Below, piece by piece: positions 4,647-11,093 of a stretch of DNA of 12,867 nt. The position numbers were made by a program, and so were the translations under genes. Source of the stretch: CBDUVZ01 sp965370805 (GTDB taxonomy: Bacteria > Hydrothermota > Tepidihabitantia > Tepidihabitantales > Tepidihabitantaceae); NCBI GenBank assembly GCA_965370805.1, contig CBDUVZ010000087.1:1-12867 (forward strand), given 5' to 3'. The stretch's first letter is position 1, and every line of letters begins with the position of its first letter. The notes beneath the pieces were generated by a model that saw only the letters and a program-made list of their open reading frames with translations, made no database searches and was not told the origin of the DNA.

Positions 4647-6609
4647 CGTCCTGCTGTTGTTGCTGGCGCTGGCTGTCTACGCCCGGCATATCCGTACCCC
4701 GGGCATCGGCTGGCTGTTTGCACTCCGACTGGTGGTGGTCCTGATGCTCGCCGCAATCCTGATTGACGTCGTCGTCACCCATGACTGGACAAAGCGGCCG
4801 CGCCGGTTCGCGGTTCTGCTCGACCGCTCGAACAGCATGACGGCAAGCGGCGCGGACAGCCACGCCCTGACCGCGGCGTCGGCTTTCCCGGTTCCCCGGG
4901 AACTGGCGACCGAGTTCTGGGTTTTCGCGGACACGACCGAGCGGGTTGCAGAGCCGGGCGTTGAGGTTGCGGCACCGGGCCGGACCCGGCTGGGCGAGGC
5001 CCTCAGGTCGGTTCTGAGGAGCGGGCCGGGCGCAATCGTGGTTATCAGCGACGGGCAGGACAACGGCGAACTGGACCCGGTGGCGGTCGTGCGTGAAGCC
5101 GGGATTCCGGTCTACGCGGTCGGCTGCGGCTCTGCCGGCAAGCGCAATCTCGCCGCGGTCCACGTCTCGACGCCGGTTGAACTCTACGCCGGCGATACGG
5201 TCGGGATAACGGCGCGTCTCCGGTATTGCGGGATTCAGAACGAGGAAGTGACCGTCAGGCTGAATCGCGGTTACAAAAAGGTGAGGCTCCGGGACGAAGT
5301 GGCGGAGCAGGAGTTCTTCTTCCGGACCATATTCGAGAAGCCGGGCCGGCAACTGGTCCGGTTCTCGGTTGACAGTCTTCCGGGTGAGAGCAACCTGCTG
5401 GATAATCGGTTGGAGGTTACGGTCGATGTCCGTCCCGCGCGGCTCAGGGTTACCTACCTGACCAACCGTCCGGGACCCGGGACCCGGTTCACGATTGCCG
5501 CCCTGGAGCGGAACCCGCGCGTCGAGTTGAAGCACGCAATCGAACTCGTCCCGGGAAAGAAGCTGCGCAAGGACGATATCGGGGACCCGGACGTAATTGT
5601 GCTGGACGGCGTCGCGGAAACGAGAGCCGCGGTCTGGCAGGAGATTGCCCGGCTGGTCAGAGCAGGAACCGGCGTCCTCGTTCTTGCCGGGCCGGATTTC
5701 CGGGCCGGGGAGTTCGTCGGGAAATTGATACCCGCGCCGGTAAAGCGGCATACCGGTTCTTTCCCGGCCGAGCCGACCAGGGCGGGCCGGATGGTCGGTT
5801 GGCTGGCGGACAATGATTTTGAGCAGTTACCGCCGTTCGCGGGCCTGTGCGAGCCGGTCGGCGCCGGGAACGTTGAAGTGTGGCTTACCGCGGGCCCGGA
5901 CGGTTTGCCGCTGGTCACTGCGGGCAGGGCCGGAAAGGGGAGAGTCGTGTACGTGGCCGGGTATCCTTTCTGGCGCTGGGGATTCTCGAGCCGGGTCCGT
6001 GACGATGCTAATCCGTTCAGCGACTTCCTCGGCGGTGCGGTTCGGTTCCTGGGGGAGAAGGAGACCGAGCGGTTCCGGCTCGAAACCGGCAAGCCGGAGT
6101 ACCACAGCGGCGAGCCGGTCAGCCTGGTGCTGCGAGCCGTGGCCCCGGGCGGCGGGGGATGGGAAGGCCTGGACGCAGTTGCTATGCTGGATGTGCCCGG
6201 CGCGCCGGCGGATTCGGCCGGACCGGCGGTGCCGATGGTGGCAATCCGGGTCGGGGTTTACGAAGCCGAACTGGCCGCGGTCCCGCCCGGCGAGCATCAG
6301 GCGACGGTTCTGGTCAGCCTGGACGATTCGGTTATCGGTCGGGCGACTGTCGATTTCGCGGTGACCGAAGTTGACCTGGAGTTTGCGGATACCGGTTTGA
6401 ACCGGGGATTGCTTGCGGCTGTTGCCGCGGCCGGCGGGGGGATGTACTTCCGCTGGGACAGCCTGCCCGGTGAAGGATTTGAGCCGGTCCTGGGCGAGTT
6501 GCAGCGCCGGTTCCGGTTCGACCCGCGGCGCACGCCCTGGTTCTACGCTTTGATTGCACTGCTCGCCGGTCTTGAGTGGGTGCTGCGGAGAAGGAAAGGC
6601 CTGATGTGA
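4630..6609 (+). CDS. Membrane-anchored VWA domain protein
   Basis: A 659-residue protein with two N-terminal membrane segments (about 2-17 and 27-48), a von Willebrand A domain, and one C-terminal membrane segment (about 635-648) followed by RRRKGLM. The MIDAS metal site looks complete: D65-R-S67-N-S69, T119 and D141 (in ISDGQDNG). After the VWA come Ig-like beta segments (about 172-270) and a Rossmann-like alpha/beta region (about 271-465; DPDVIVLDG at 319-327). The latter resembles the glutamine-amidotransferase-like part of COG5426-type membrane proteins, but I see no catalytic Cys-His pair. A further beta region leads to the C-terminal helix. This architecture resembles BatA/BatB-like envelope proteins; the role is usually described as protein interaction. 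The start lies inside the preceding gene (17-nt overlap), implying translational coupling. The next gene overlaps by GTGA. Confidence 0.85.
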   Translation: MPIVVSVLLLLLALAVYARHIRTPGIGWLFALRLVVVLMLAAILIDVVVTHDWTKRPRRFAVLLDRSNSMTASGADSHALTAASAFPVPRELATEFWVFADTTERVAEPGVEVAAPGRTRLGEALRSVLRSGPGAIVVISDGQDNGELDPVAVVREAGIPVYAVGCGSAGKRNLAAVHVSTPVELYAGDTVGITARLRYCGIQNEEVTVRLNRGYKKVRLRDEVAEQEFFFRTIFEKPGRQLVRFSVDSLPGESNLLDNRLEVTVDVRPARLRVTYLTNRPGPGTRFTIAALERNPRVELKHAIELVPGKKLRKDDIGDPDVIVLDGVAETRAAVWQEIARLVRAGTGVLVLAGPDFRAGEFVGKLIPAPVKRHTGSFPAEPTRAGRMVGWLADNDFEQLPPFAGLCEPVGAGNVEVWLTAGPDGLPLVTAGRAGKGRVVYVAGYPFWRWGFSSRVRDDANPFSDFLGGAVRFLGEKETERFRLETGKPEYHSGEPVSLVLRAVAPGGGGWEGLDAVAMLDVPGAPADSAGPAVPMVAIRVGVYEAELAAVPPGEHQATVLVSLDDSVIGRATVDFAVTEVDLEFADTGLNRGLLAAVAAAGGGMYFRWDSLPGEGFEPVLGELQRRFRFDPRRTPWFYALIALLAGLEWVLRRRKGLM

Positions 6610-7295
6610 GCAAGAGGATTGTCATTGTCCTGCTCGGTTTTCTCGCGCTGACAGCGTGGGCCGGGGGCAGCGTCGGTGAGGAGACCCATGTCGGTGATTC
6701 GGAGCCGAAGCACGTCAGTACCGGCGAGAAGTTCGCTCTCCGTCTGGAGCAGCGCGGAGTCAGCCGGGAGCTGGTGGTCATGGTTATCGCGATGCTGCCG
6801 ATAGTCGAACTGCGGGGCGCGGTGCCGGTCGGTATCAACCTGTTCGGGATGCCCTGGTGGAAAGCGGTACTGCTTTCAATCACCGGGAACATGATTCCGA
6901 TATTCCTGATTCTGCTGCTGCTGAACCGGGCGGTGGACTGGCTCGGGCATATCGGGTTTTTCCGGCGGTTCTTTGCCTGGCTGTTCGCCCGCACCCGGCG
7001 CAAGAGCGGCCTGATTGAGCGCTACGAGTTTCTCGGACTGGTGTTGTTCGTGGCGATACCGCTGCCGGTGACCGGGGCCTGGACCGGCAGCGTCGCGGCG
7101 GTCATCATGGGAATCCGATACTGGCGGGCGATGCTGGCGATGTTCATCGGGGTCATGATTGCCGGGGCGGTAGTCACTATGCTCTCGCTGCTCGGGTTCT
7201 GGGGCGCGGTGATTGCCGGAATCGCGCTGGCCGGTCTGCTGGTGAATGCGCTGGTTGCCGGCTCCCGAAACCGGAAGCGCCGGAACCGGGCTTAG
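6606..7295 (+). CDS. COG2426 small multidrug export family membrane protein
   Basis: A 229-residue integral membrane protein of PF06695 (Sm_multidrug_ex, COG2426). The family name is historical and the transported substrate is not well established. GTG 6606 is chosen because it overlaps the preceding stop (GTGA 6606-6609) and has AAAGG (6595-6599) 6 nt upstream. Residues 4-19 form a signal-like segment and a polar linker runs to about 48. The family core follows: LPIVELRGAVPVGI (64-77, the family signature), GNMIP (94-98), and IPLPVTGAWTGS (151-162) before the next membrane helices. The tail is basic (RNRKRRNRA). The family core usually makes up most of the protein, so the roughly 50-residue exported N-terminal extension is notable. 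It is the last gene of the operon; its TAG overlaps the stop of the convergent gene by 4 bp. Confidence 0.88.
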   Translation: MSKRIVIVLLGFLALTAWAGGSVGEETHVGDSEPKHVSTGEKFALRLEQRGVSRELVVMVIAMLPIVELRGAVPVGINLFGMPWWKAVLLSITGNMIPIFLILLLLNRAVDWLGHIGFFRRFFAWLFARTRRKSGLIERYEFLGLVLFVAIPLPVTGAWTGSVAAVIMGIRYWRAMLAMFIGVMIAGAVVTMLSLLGFWGAVIAGIALAGLLVNALVAGSRNRKRRNRA

Positions 7296-9307
7296 GCGAC
7301 CTGCAGGTGCTTGCTCTGGTCAGACGTGGTTTCAGCTACTGCGAGATGACAGGACGGTTTGAGCCCGGTGCAGAGGTCCGGCTGGTAACTGCCGACCAGT
7401 TCCGCGAGCTTCCGTTTGACCGCAAGCGGGTCACGCAGGCTGAAGGTCTGGTCGAACTGCTGAACCTGGCCGATGAGGTCAGGGTAGCAGTGGCTGCGTG
7501 AGATTCTTGCCCGGTAGATGCGGTCGTTCTCGGTGGCAACCGTCCCTTCTTCCGCGGTCAGCAGTTCCTCGAACAGCTTCTCGCCGGGCCTGATGCCGCT
7601 TACCATTATCGGGATATCCACGTTCGGAGTGAGACCGGCGAGTTCGACCATCCGATGGGCAAGGTCCCAGATTCTGACCGGCTCGCCCATGTCGAGCACG
7701 AAGACTTCACCGCCTTTGCCGAGGGCGGCCGCCTGCAGCACCAGCAGGGTGGCTTCGCTGGTGAGCATGAAATAGCGCTTCATCTCCTCGTGGGTGACGG
7801 TCAGCGGCTTCCGCTTGGCGATTGCGTCGCGGAAGATGGTCGAGACGCTTCCCCGGCTGTCCAGGACATTGCCGAACCTGACTGCCATCGTCCGCATGTC
7901 ACCGAGTCCGTTCATCGAAGTAGTCAGCATCTCACCGAGTCGTTTGCTCGCGCCCATCGTGCTGGTCGGGTTGACCGCTTTGTCGGTCGATACGTAGACG
8001 AAGCATTCAGCGCCGTGCCGGACCGCCATCTTGGCGAGCAGGTGAGCGCCGAGCACATTCACCCTGACCGCGTCCTCGGGATGGAATTCGAGAATGGGAA
8101 CGTGCTTGTACGCGGCAGCGTGGAAGATGACTTCCGGCCGGTAGCGGGTGAAGACCTGCTCCAGGTCCCGGGCGTGGGTGATGTCGCCGAGGAACGGGAC
8201 GACATCGAGCGCGGGGTAGGAACTGCGCAGTTCGCGGTCGATGTAGAACAGGTTGGAATCGTCCCGTTCGAGCAGCACCAGGCGTTCGGGGTCGAACTTC
8301 GCCAGTTGGCGGCAGAGCTCGGAGCCGATTGACCCGCCGGCGCCGGTCACCATGACCCGCTTGCCGCTGAAGACCCGCCGCATTTCGTTGACGTCGATTG
8401 CAATCGGCGGCCGTCCGGTCAGCTCGTGGATGCAGAGTTTCTCCAGCGCGCCGAGGTCGGAACGGTCTTCGAGTACGTCCACGAGCGAAGGCATGGTCCG
8501 CACTTCGACCCGGCCGATGCGGTGCAGCCGGGTGTAGAAATCACCGAGGCCGAACCCGGGGTTGTTCTCCAGCATTACGATGACCGCGGCAATCCGGTAC
8601 TTCTCAACGAGAGCTTCGATGTCACCGGTGGTGCCGACTACCTGGATCCCCTGTTCGTAGTCGCCGACTTTGTTCCGGTCGGGGTCAACGATTCCGACGA
8701 TCCGGTGGCGGAAGCCGCCAAGCCGGCGCAGGATATTGGGCACGAAGTAGGCCTGTTTTGAAGAGATCACAATCAGCGTGCGCTTGCCCCTGGTGTGCGC
8801 GGAGACCGGTTCCATCAGCAACCGTCGGCTGCCGCGGAAAGTGGCCAGTGCCAGGAAAAGGACCATTCCCCAGAGTACCGGGTTCGGCGGGACCAGCGCG
8901 GCGAACGGCGGCAGGTGGCCAAGAACGGCCAGGGCCAGGGCAGTCAGCACGGTTGCCCCGAAAAGTCGTTTCAGGTCGGAGAGCGAGAACGTGACCCAGG
9001 CAAGCCGGTAGTTACCGAACGTCAGATTCGCCAGGATGATGAGCACGCCGGCCAGGCCACCGAGGGCCATGGAGCGGCCCGGGTCAAAGGAAGCGCCGGA
9101 CTGAACCAGGCGCGTGAACAGCACGGTCGATGTGACGACGACGGTTGCGTCACCGACCAGGAAGAAGACGTCGCGGCGGCGACTGAGAGCGCCCAGCAGG
9201 CGGTCGGTCCAAGCCTGCAGCCACGGTGACTGGTCTCGCGCAGCAGAAGAGCCGGGTGCGAACCCGGGTACTGGTAGTGAGCGGCTGGCTGATTTGGTTC
9301 CGTTCAT
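7292..9307 (-). CDS. Membrane-bound UDP-sugar 4,6-dehydratase (CapD/WbpM/PglF-like)
   Basis: A 671-residue nucleoside-diphosphate-sugar epimerase/dehydratase. Family members remove water from UDP-GlcNAc to give a 4-keto-6-deoxy sugar for surface polysaccharide or glycoprotein glycans. Four membrane segments (about 46-66, 80-97, 115-133, 143-157) are followed by a CoA_binding_3-type regulatory domain (about 172-285) and a short-chain dehydrogenase catalytic domain (about 300-600). Visible motifs: TGAGGSIGSE (321-330, NAD-binding), FHAAAYKHVP (395-404), STDKAVNP (440-447) and MGASK (451-455). Met in place of the usual Tyr of YxxxK is the known hallmark of the large WbpM/PglF branch. RFGNVLDSRGSV (477-488) is also typical. 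ATG 9307 is the likely start, with GGGGGAC 5' of it as a weak SD; an inverted repeat lies further upstream. No glycosyltransferase or aminotransferase partner is in the window. Confidence 0.93.
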   Translation of the reverse strand: MNGTKSASRSLPVPGFAPGSSAARDQSPWLQAWTDRLLGALSRRRDVFFLVGDATVVVTSTVLFTRLVQSGASFDPGRSMALGGLAGVLIILANLTFGNYRLAWVTFSLSDLKRLFGATVLTALALAVLGHLPPFAALVPPNPVLWGMVLFLALATFRGSRRLLMEPVSAHTRGKRTLIVISSKQAYFVPNILRRLGGFRHRIVGIVDPDRNKVGDYEQGIQVVGTTGDIEALVEKYRIAAVIVMLENNPGFGLGDFYTRLHRIGRVEVRTMPSLVDVLEDRSDLGALEKLCIHELTGRPPIAIDVNEMRRVFSGKRVMVTGAGGSIGSELCRQLAKFDPERLVLLERDDSNLFYIDRELRSSYPALDVVPFLGDITHARDLEQVFTRYRPEVIFHAAAYKHVPILEFHPEDAVRVNVLGAHLLAKMAVRHGAECFVYVSTDKAVNPTSTMGASKRLGEMLTTSMNGLGDMRTMAVRFGNVLDSRGSVSTIFRDAIAKRKPLTVTHEEMKRYFMLTSEATLLVLQAAALGKGGEVFVLDMGEPVRIWDLAHRMVELAGLTPNVDIPIMVSGIRPGEKLFEELLTAEEGTVATENDRIYRARISRSHCYPDLIGQVQQFDQTFSLRDPLAVKRKLAELVGSYQPDLCTGLKPSCHLAVAETTSDQSKHLQVA

Positions 9308-9329
9308 TCTTGTCCCCCGGTGGTGTCAG

Positions 9330-9347
9330 TTTGCCATCAGTGGCAAA
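9330..9347 (-). promoter_or_regulatory. Inverted repeat in leader of dehydratase gene
   Basis: TTTGCCA, 4-nt loop, TGGCAAA: a perfect 7-bp inverted repeat ending 22 bp upstream of the ATG at 9307. It could be a protein operator or an mRNA leader hairpin. I could not find a convincing promoter next to it, so the choice is open. Confidence 0.45.
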
Positions 9348-9549
9348 TGCACGCACCCCTTGTCGGTTGTCTTCCTTCCCTTCCGGAATGACTAAGCAGG
9401 TCTTATCAGGTGGATGCTGCAAGAGGCGTGCCTGACCCCGCGCAGCCGGTTATTTGTTTCAGGTCTTGCAGGCTCGGTGGGTTAGGCGCAATGAAAGCGG
9501 TCGGGCGGGATGCGACCGGGAAAGCAGCGGAACAATTGCGTGGTCTAAG

Positions 9550-9759
9550 TCATTGTTTCTTCGGTTGCATAGACGTGCGACACAAGGTGCGCAGTCCCGG
9601 GACGGGCGAAGAGGCGGTCGTGGTTCTTTCTGTTCGATACGGTTTCGGTCGCGTCCGGCCCGATGATACAATACTGTAGCTTTGTACCATCCTGTGTTCG
9701 TCCTTGTGTTCGATGGACGATTCAATCGACTGTTCAATCCTGTCGGCAAGTCGCCCCAT
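9550..9759 (-). CDS. Weakly supported small ORF
   Basis: A 69-residue frame from ATG 9759 with AAGGA about 5 nt upstream. The first 30 residues look helix-forming and protein-like (MGRLADRIEQSIESSIEHKD). The rest is Arg/Thr/Pro-rich and looks like out-of-frame sequence (TERTTTASSPVPGLRTLCRT). It may be the decayed start of a former gene. No family recognised. Confidence 0.2.
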   Translation of the reverse strand: MGRLADRIEQSIESSIEHKDEHRMVQSYSIVSSGRTRPKPYRTERTTTASSPVPGLRTLCRTSMQPKKQ

Positions 9760-9779
9760 AGTTTTCCTTGCGATTGCGC

Positions 9780-9805
9780 CATTCGGAATTGGGATAGCCG
9801 CCAAG
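9780..9805 (+). repeat. Dispersed 26-bp repeat, copy 1
   Basis: Begins CATTCGGAATTGGGATAG and continues CCGCCAAG. It matches 12743-12768 at 25 of 26 positions (a single G/T difference). Both copies lie in spacers beside heptamer-type repeats. Confidence 0.7.
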
Positions 9806-9820
9806 GCCGCCGAGTCGGGA

Positions 9821-9926
9821 AATGACCAATGCCCAAGTCCCAATGACCAAAGGGGCAAACGGAAATGACCAATGACCAGACCGCAATGACCGGGGCGGAA
9901 GCCGGACTGCGGAATGCGGATGGTAG
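9821..9926 (+). repeat. 7-bp periodic repeat, locus C
   Basis: Heptamers in phase at 9821-9848 (AATGACC, AATGCCC, AAGTCCC, AATGACC). After a 15-bp interruption they continue from 9864 to 9926: AATGACC twice, AGACCGC, AATGACC, then GGGGCGG, AAGCCGG, ACTGCGG, AATGCGG and ATGGTAG. The array shifts within itself from an ...ACC-ending to a ...CGG-ending unit. It ends 17 bp before the stop codon of the HicA-like gene. Confidence 0.7.
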
Positions 9927-9942
9927 TCGTCGGTCAGCGGTT

Positions 9943-10251
9943 CTAGCGGATGAACTTCCTTTGTTTGAGGACCGGTTCGGTCATGCTGGCGGTGGCGAGG
10001 ATGTCGTTGAGGATGTAGGGTGGGAACCGCTCTTTGCTGTGCTGGTGGATGACGATTGTGTTTCCGGGCCTGGGTAGGCGCCGGTTGAGGAATGCGACGG
10101 TTCCTTTGTGGTGTTCGACGCGTTCCCAGCACGGGTCCTTGTCCAGGAGTCGGATCATCTCGTGTTTGGTTTTGGCCCGCAGTTGGGACCAAGCTTGCTT
10201 GGACCAGCAGGTCTTCGGGGCCGAGTTTGCCCCTGGTATCAATCCGGACAT
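9943..10251 (-). CDS. HicA-like small protein, no HicB seen
   Basis: A 102-residue protein resembling HicA/YcfA mRNA interferases, toxins with a dsRNA-binding fold that cleave mRNA and are normally neutralised by HicB. Matching parts: HEMIRLLDKDPCWERVEHHKGT (about 30-51) against the usual 'eliRlLekdGw..vrq.GSH', and NTIVIHQHSKERFPPYILNDIL (64-85) against 'tvvVP.H..kel..gtl..Il'. Odd points: the position of the catalytic His in GSH reads Val (GTV), with His47-His48 just before it; there is an N-terminal extension of about 30 residues; and no HicB-like ORF lies on either side. ATG 10251 is supported by AGGAGG (10257-10262) 5 nt upstream and a good promoter. It could be an inactive or divergent HicA-fold protein. 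The gene looks real; the family call is moderate. Confidence 0.6.
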   Translation of the reverse strand: MSGLIPGANSAPKTCWSKQAWSQLRAKTKHEMIRLLDKDPCWERVEHHKGTVAFLNRRLPRPGNTIVIHQHSKERFPPYILNDILATASMTEPVLKQRKFIR

Positions 10252-10279
10252 TTCTCCCTCCTTTTTTGCGAACTCATAA

Positions 10280-10307
10280 AGTATACCCGATTCTGGGCAA
10301 TTGTGAA
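10280..10307 (-). promoter_or_regulatory. Promoter of the HicA-like gene
   Basis: Read on the minus strand: TTCACA (10302-10307), 16-bp spacer, TATACT (10280-10285), each 5 of 6 to consensus. Transcription would start about 10273, giving a leader of about 22 nt that contains the SD at 10257-10262. Confidence 0.6.
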
Positions 10308-10598
10308 GCGCGGGGCAGGTTGGAGAAAAACGGTTTGTCTTGTCAGGGTTCCGGATTCCGGGATAATCAGGTACGGAGGGTCGGTAGGCCCTCGCGGCGG
10401 GACAGATGTCCTGTCACTGAAATGAGTTCGCTGTCTGAAACCAGGCCGGTCGGCCACCGGAACGCAGTGGTCGGCCGGCCTGACTGCAAGTGGCTTCCTG
10501 CAGAATCCGGGGATGGTCGGTTTCACACCGGAGGGCGGGACAAGACGAGGACAGGCGCTGGAGAAACGGCGAACTGCGTAGGCCGTCAGGGGCGGAGG
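10308..10598. other. Spacer between HicA-like and kinase genes
   Basis: No gene supported. The main feature is the long hairpin at 10442-10482. A smaller inverted repeat (GGACA, GA, TGTCC) lies at 10400-10411. Long plus-strand open frames here continue antisense through the kinase gene and are taken as shadows. Confidence 0.6.
10442..10482 (+). promoter_or_regulatory. 16-bp hairpin, stable only as plus-strand RNA
   Basis: The arm at 10442-10457 pairs with 10467-10482 across a 9-nt loop. CAGGCCGG pairs with CCGGCCTG, TCGG with TCGG and CCAC with GTGG. The middle TCGG/TCGG block pairs fully only in plus-strand RNA, through two G-U wobbles; in minus-strand RNA these become A-C mismatches. It lies about 117 bp past the stop of the kinase gene (minus strand). 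It could be a terminator or processing hairpin for that operon, or part of a plus-strand RNA. No T-tract follows in either direction. Confidence 0.5.
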
Positions 10599-11081
10599 TT
10601 ACTGCTTGTAGCCGAGCCGGCGCAGGAACTCCTTGCGTTTCCTGATGTCCTGTTCGGTTTCGATCCCTTTGGGTTTCTCGCCGTCGATGACGCCCATGAT
10701 TCCCCTGCCGGTTTCGTTCTCGGCAATCACGATTTCCACCGGGTTGGCCGTAGCGCAGAAGATGCAGCAGACTTCCGGCACCGCTTTGAGCGCAGGCAGG
10801 AAGTTGAGCGGGAAGATGTCGCGCATCATGATGATGAAGGTGTGGCCGGCTGCTATCGATTGCGCGTTCTTCGTTGCCAGTTCTTCCAGTGCGGCGTCGT
10901 TGCCGGTATGGCGGACCAGGCACGGGCCGGACGCTTCGCAGAACGCGATTCCGAACTTGCCGCCCGGAACCGAGTTGACCATCAACTCGTACAGGTCCTC
11001 GACCGTCTTGATGAAGTGGGTCTGGCCGAGGACCAGGTTGAGCCCTTCCGGGTTCTCGACCAGGACTGTCTTGAGTTCCAT
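10599..11081 (-). CDS. Adenosine-specific kinase family protein (PF04008)
   Basis: A 160-residue protein matching the adenosine-specific kinase family (PF04008), small cytosolic proteins known mainly from structures and sequence, common in archaea and thermophilic bacteria. Family landmarks run through the chain: LGQTHFIKTVEDLYELM (about 18-34), KFGIAFCEASGPCLVRHTGND (about 42-62), the stretch with QSIAAGHTFIIM (about 73-84), FCATANPVEIVIAENETGRG (about 107-126) and IMGVIDGEKPKGIE (127-140). Length is as expected, so it appears intact. ATG 11081 matches the usual N-terminus, but no SD precedes it. The upstream gene stops 12 nt earlier, so translation probably depends on reinitiation. Despite the family name, I would treat the enzymatic activity as provisional. 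Confidence 0.9.
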   Translation of the reverse strand: MELKTVLVENPEGLNLVLGQTHFIKTVEDLYELMVNSVPGGKFGIAFCEASGPCLVRHTGNDAALEELATKNAQSIAAGHTFIIMMRDIFPLNFLPALKAVPEVCCIFCATANPVEIVIAENETGRGIMGVIDGEKPKGIETEQDIRKRKEFLRRLGYKQ

Positions 11082-11093
11082 CGCCGCAATCCG

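Larger units (their letters stand above)
9308..9942. other. Repeat-rich spacer without a confident gene
   Basis: It holds the leader of the dehydratase gene (inverted repeat at 9330-9347), one weak small ORF on the minus strand (9550-9759), an ACAATACTGT element (9667-9676), one copy of a 26-bp dispersed repeat (9780-9805), and a long heptamer array (9821-9926). No terminator, tRNA or transposase gene is recognisable. Confidence 0.6.

Noticed and set aside
4627..5751. Minus-strand open frame of 374 codons
   Set aside because: Antisense to the VWA gene, whose MIDAS motif and membrane segments are clear.
9255..9275. tRNA T-loop-like GGGTTCGCACCC on the minus strand
   Set aside because: It is inside the dehydratase coding region and no acceptor, D or anticodon stem can be assembled around it.
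9410..9679. Plus-strand small frames in the spacer
   Set aside because: No SD, no recognisable sequence, and several frames overlap with equal merit.
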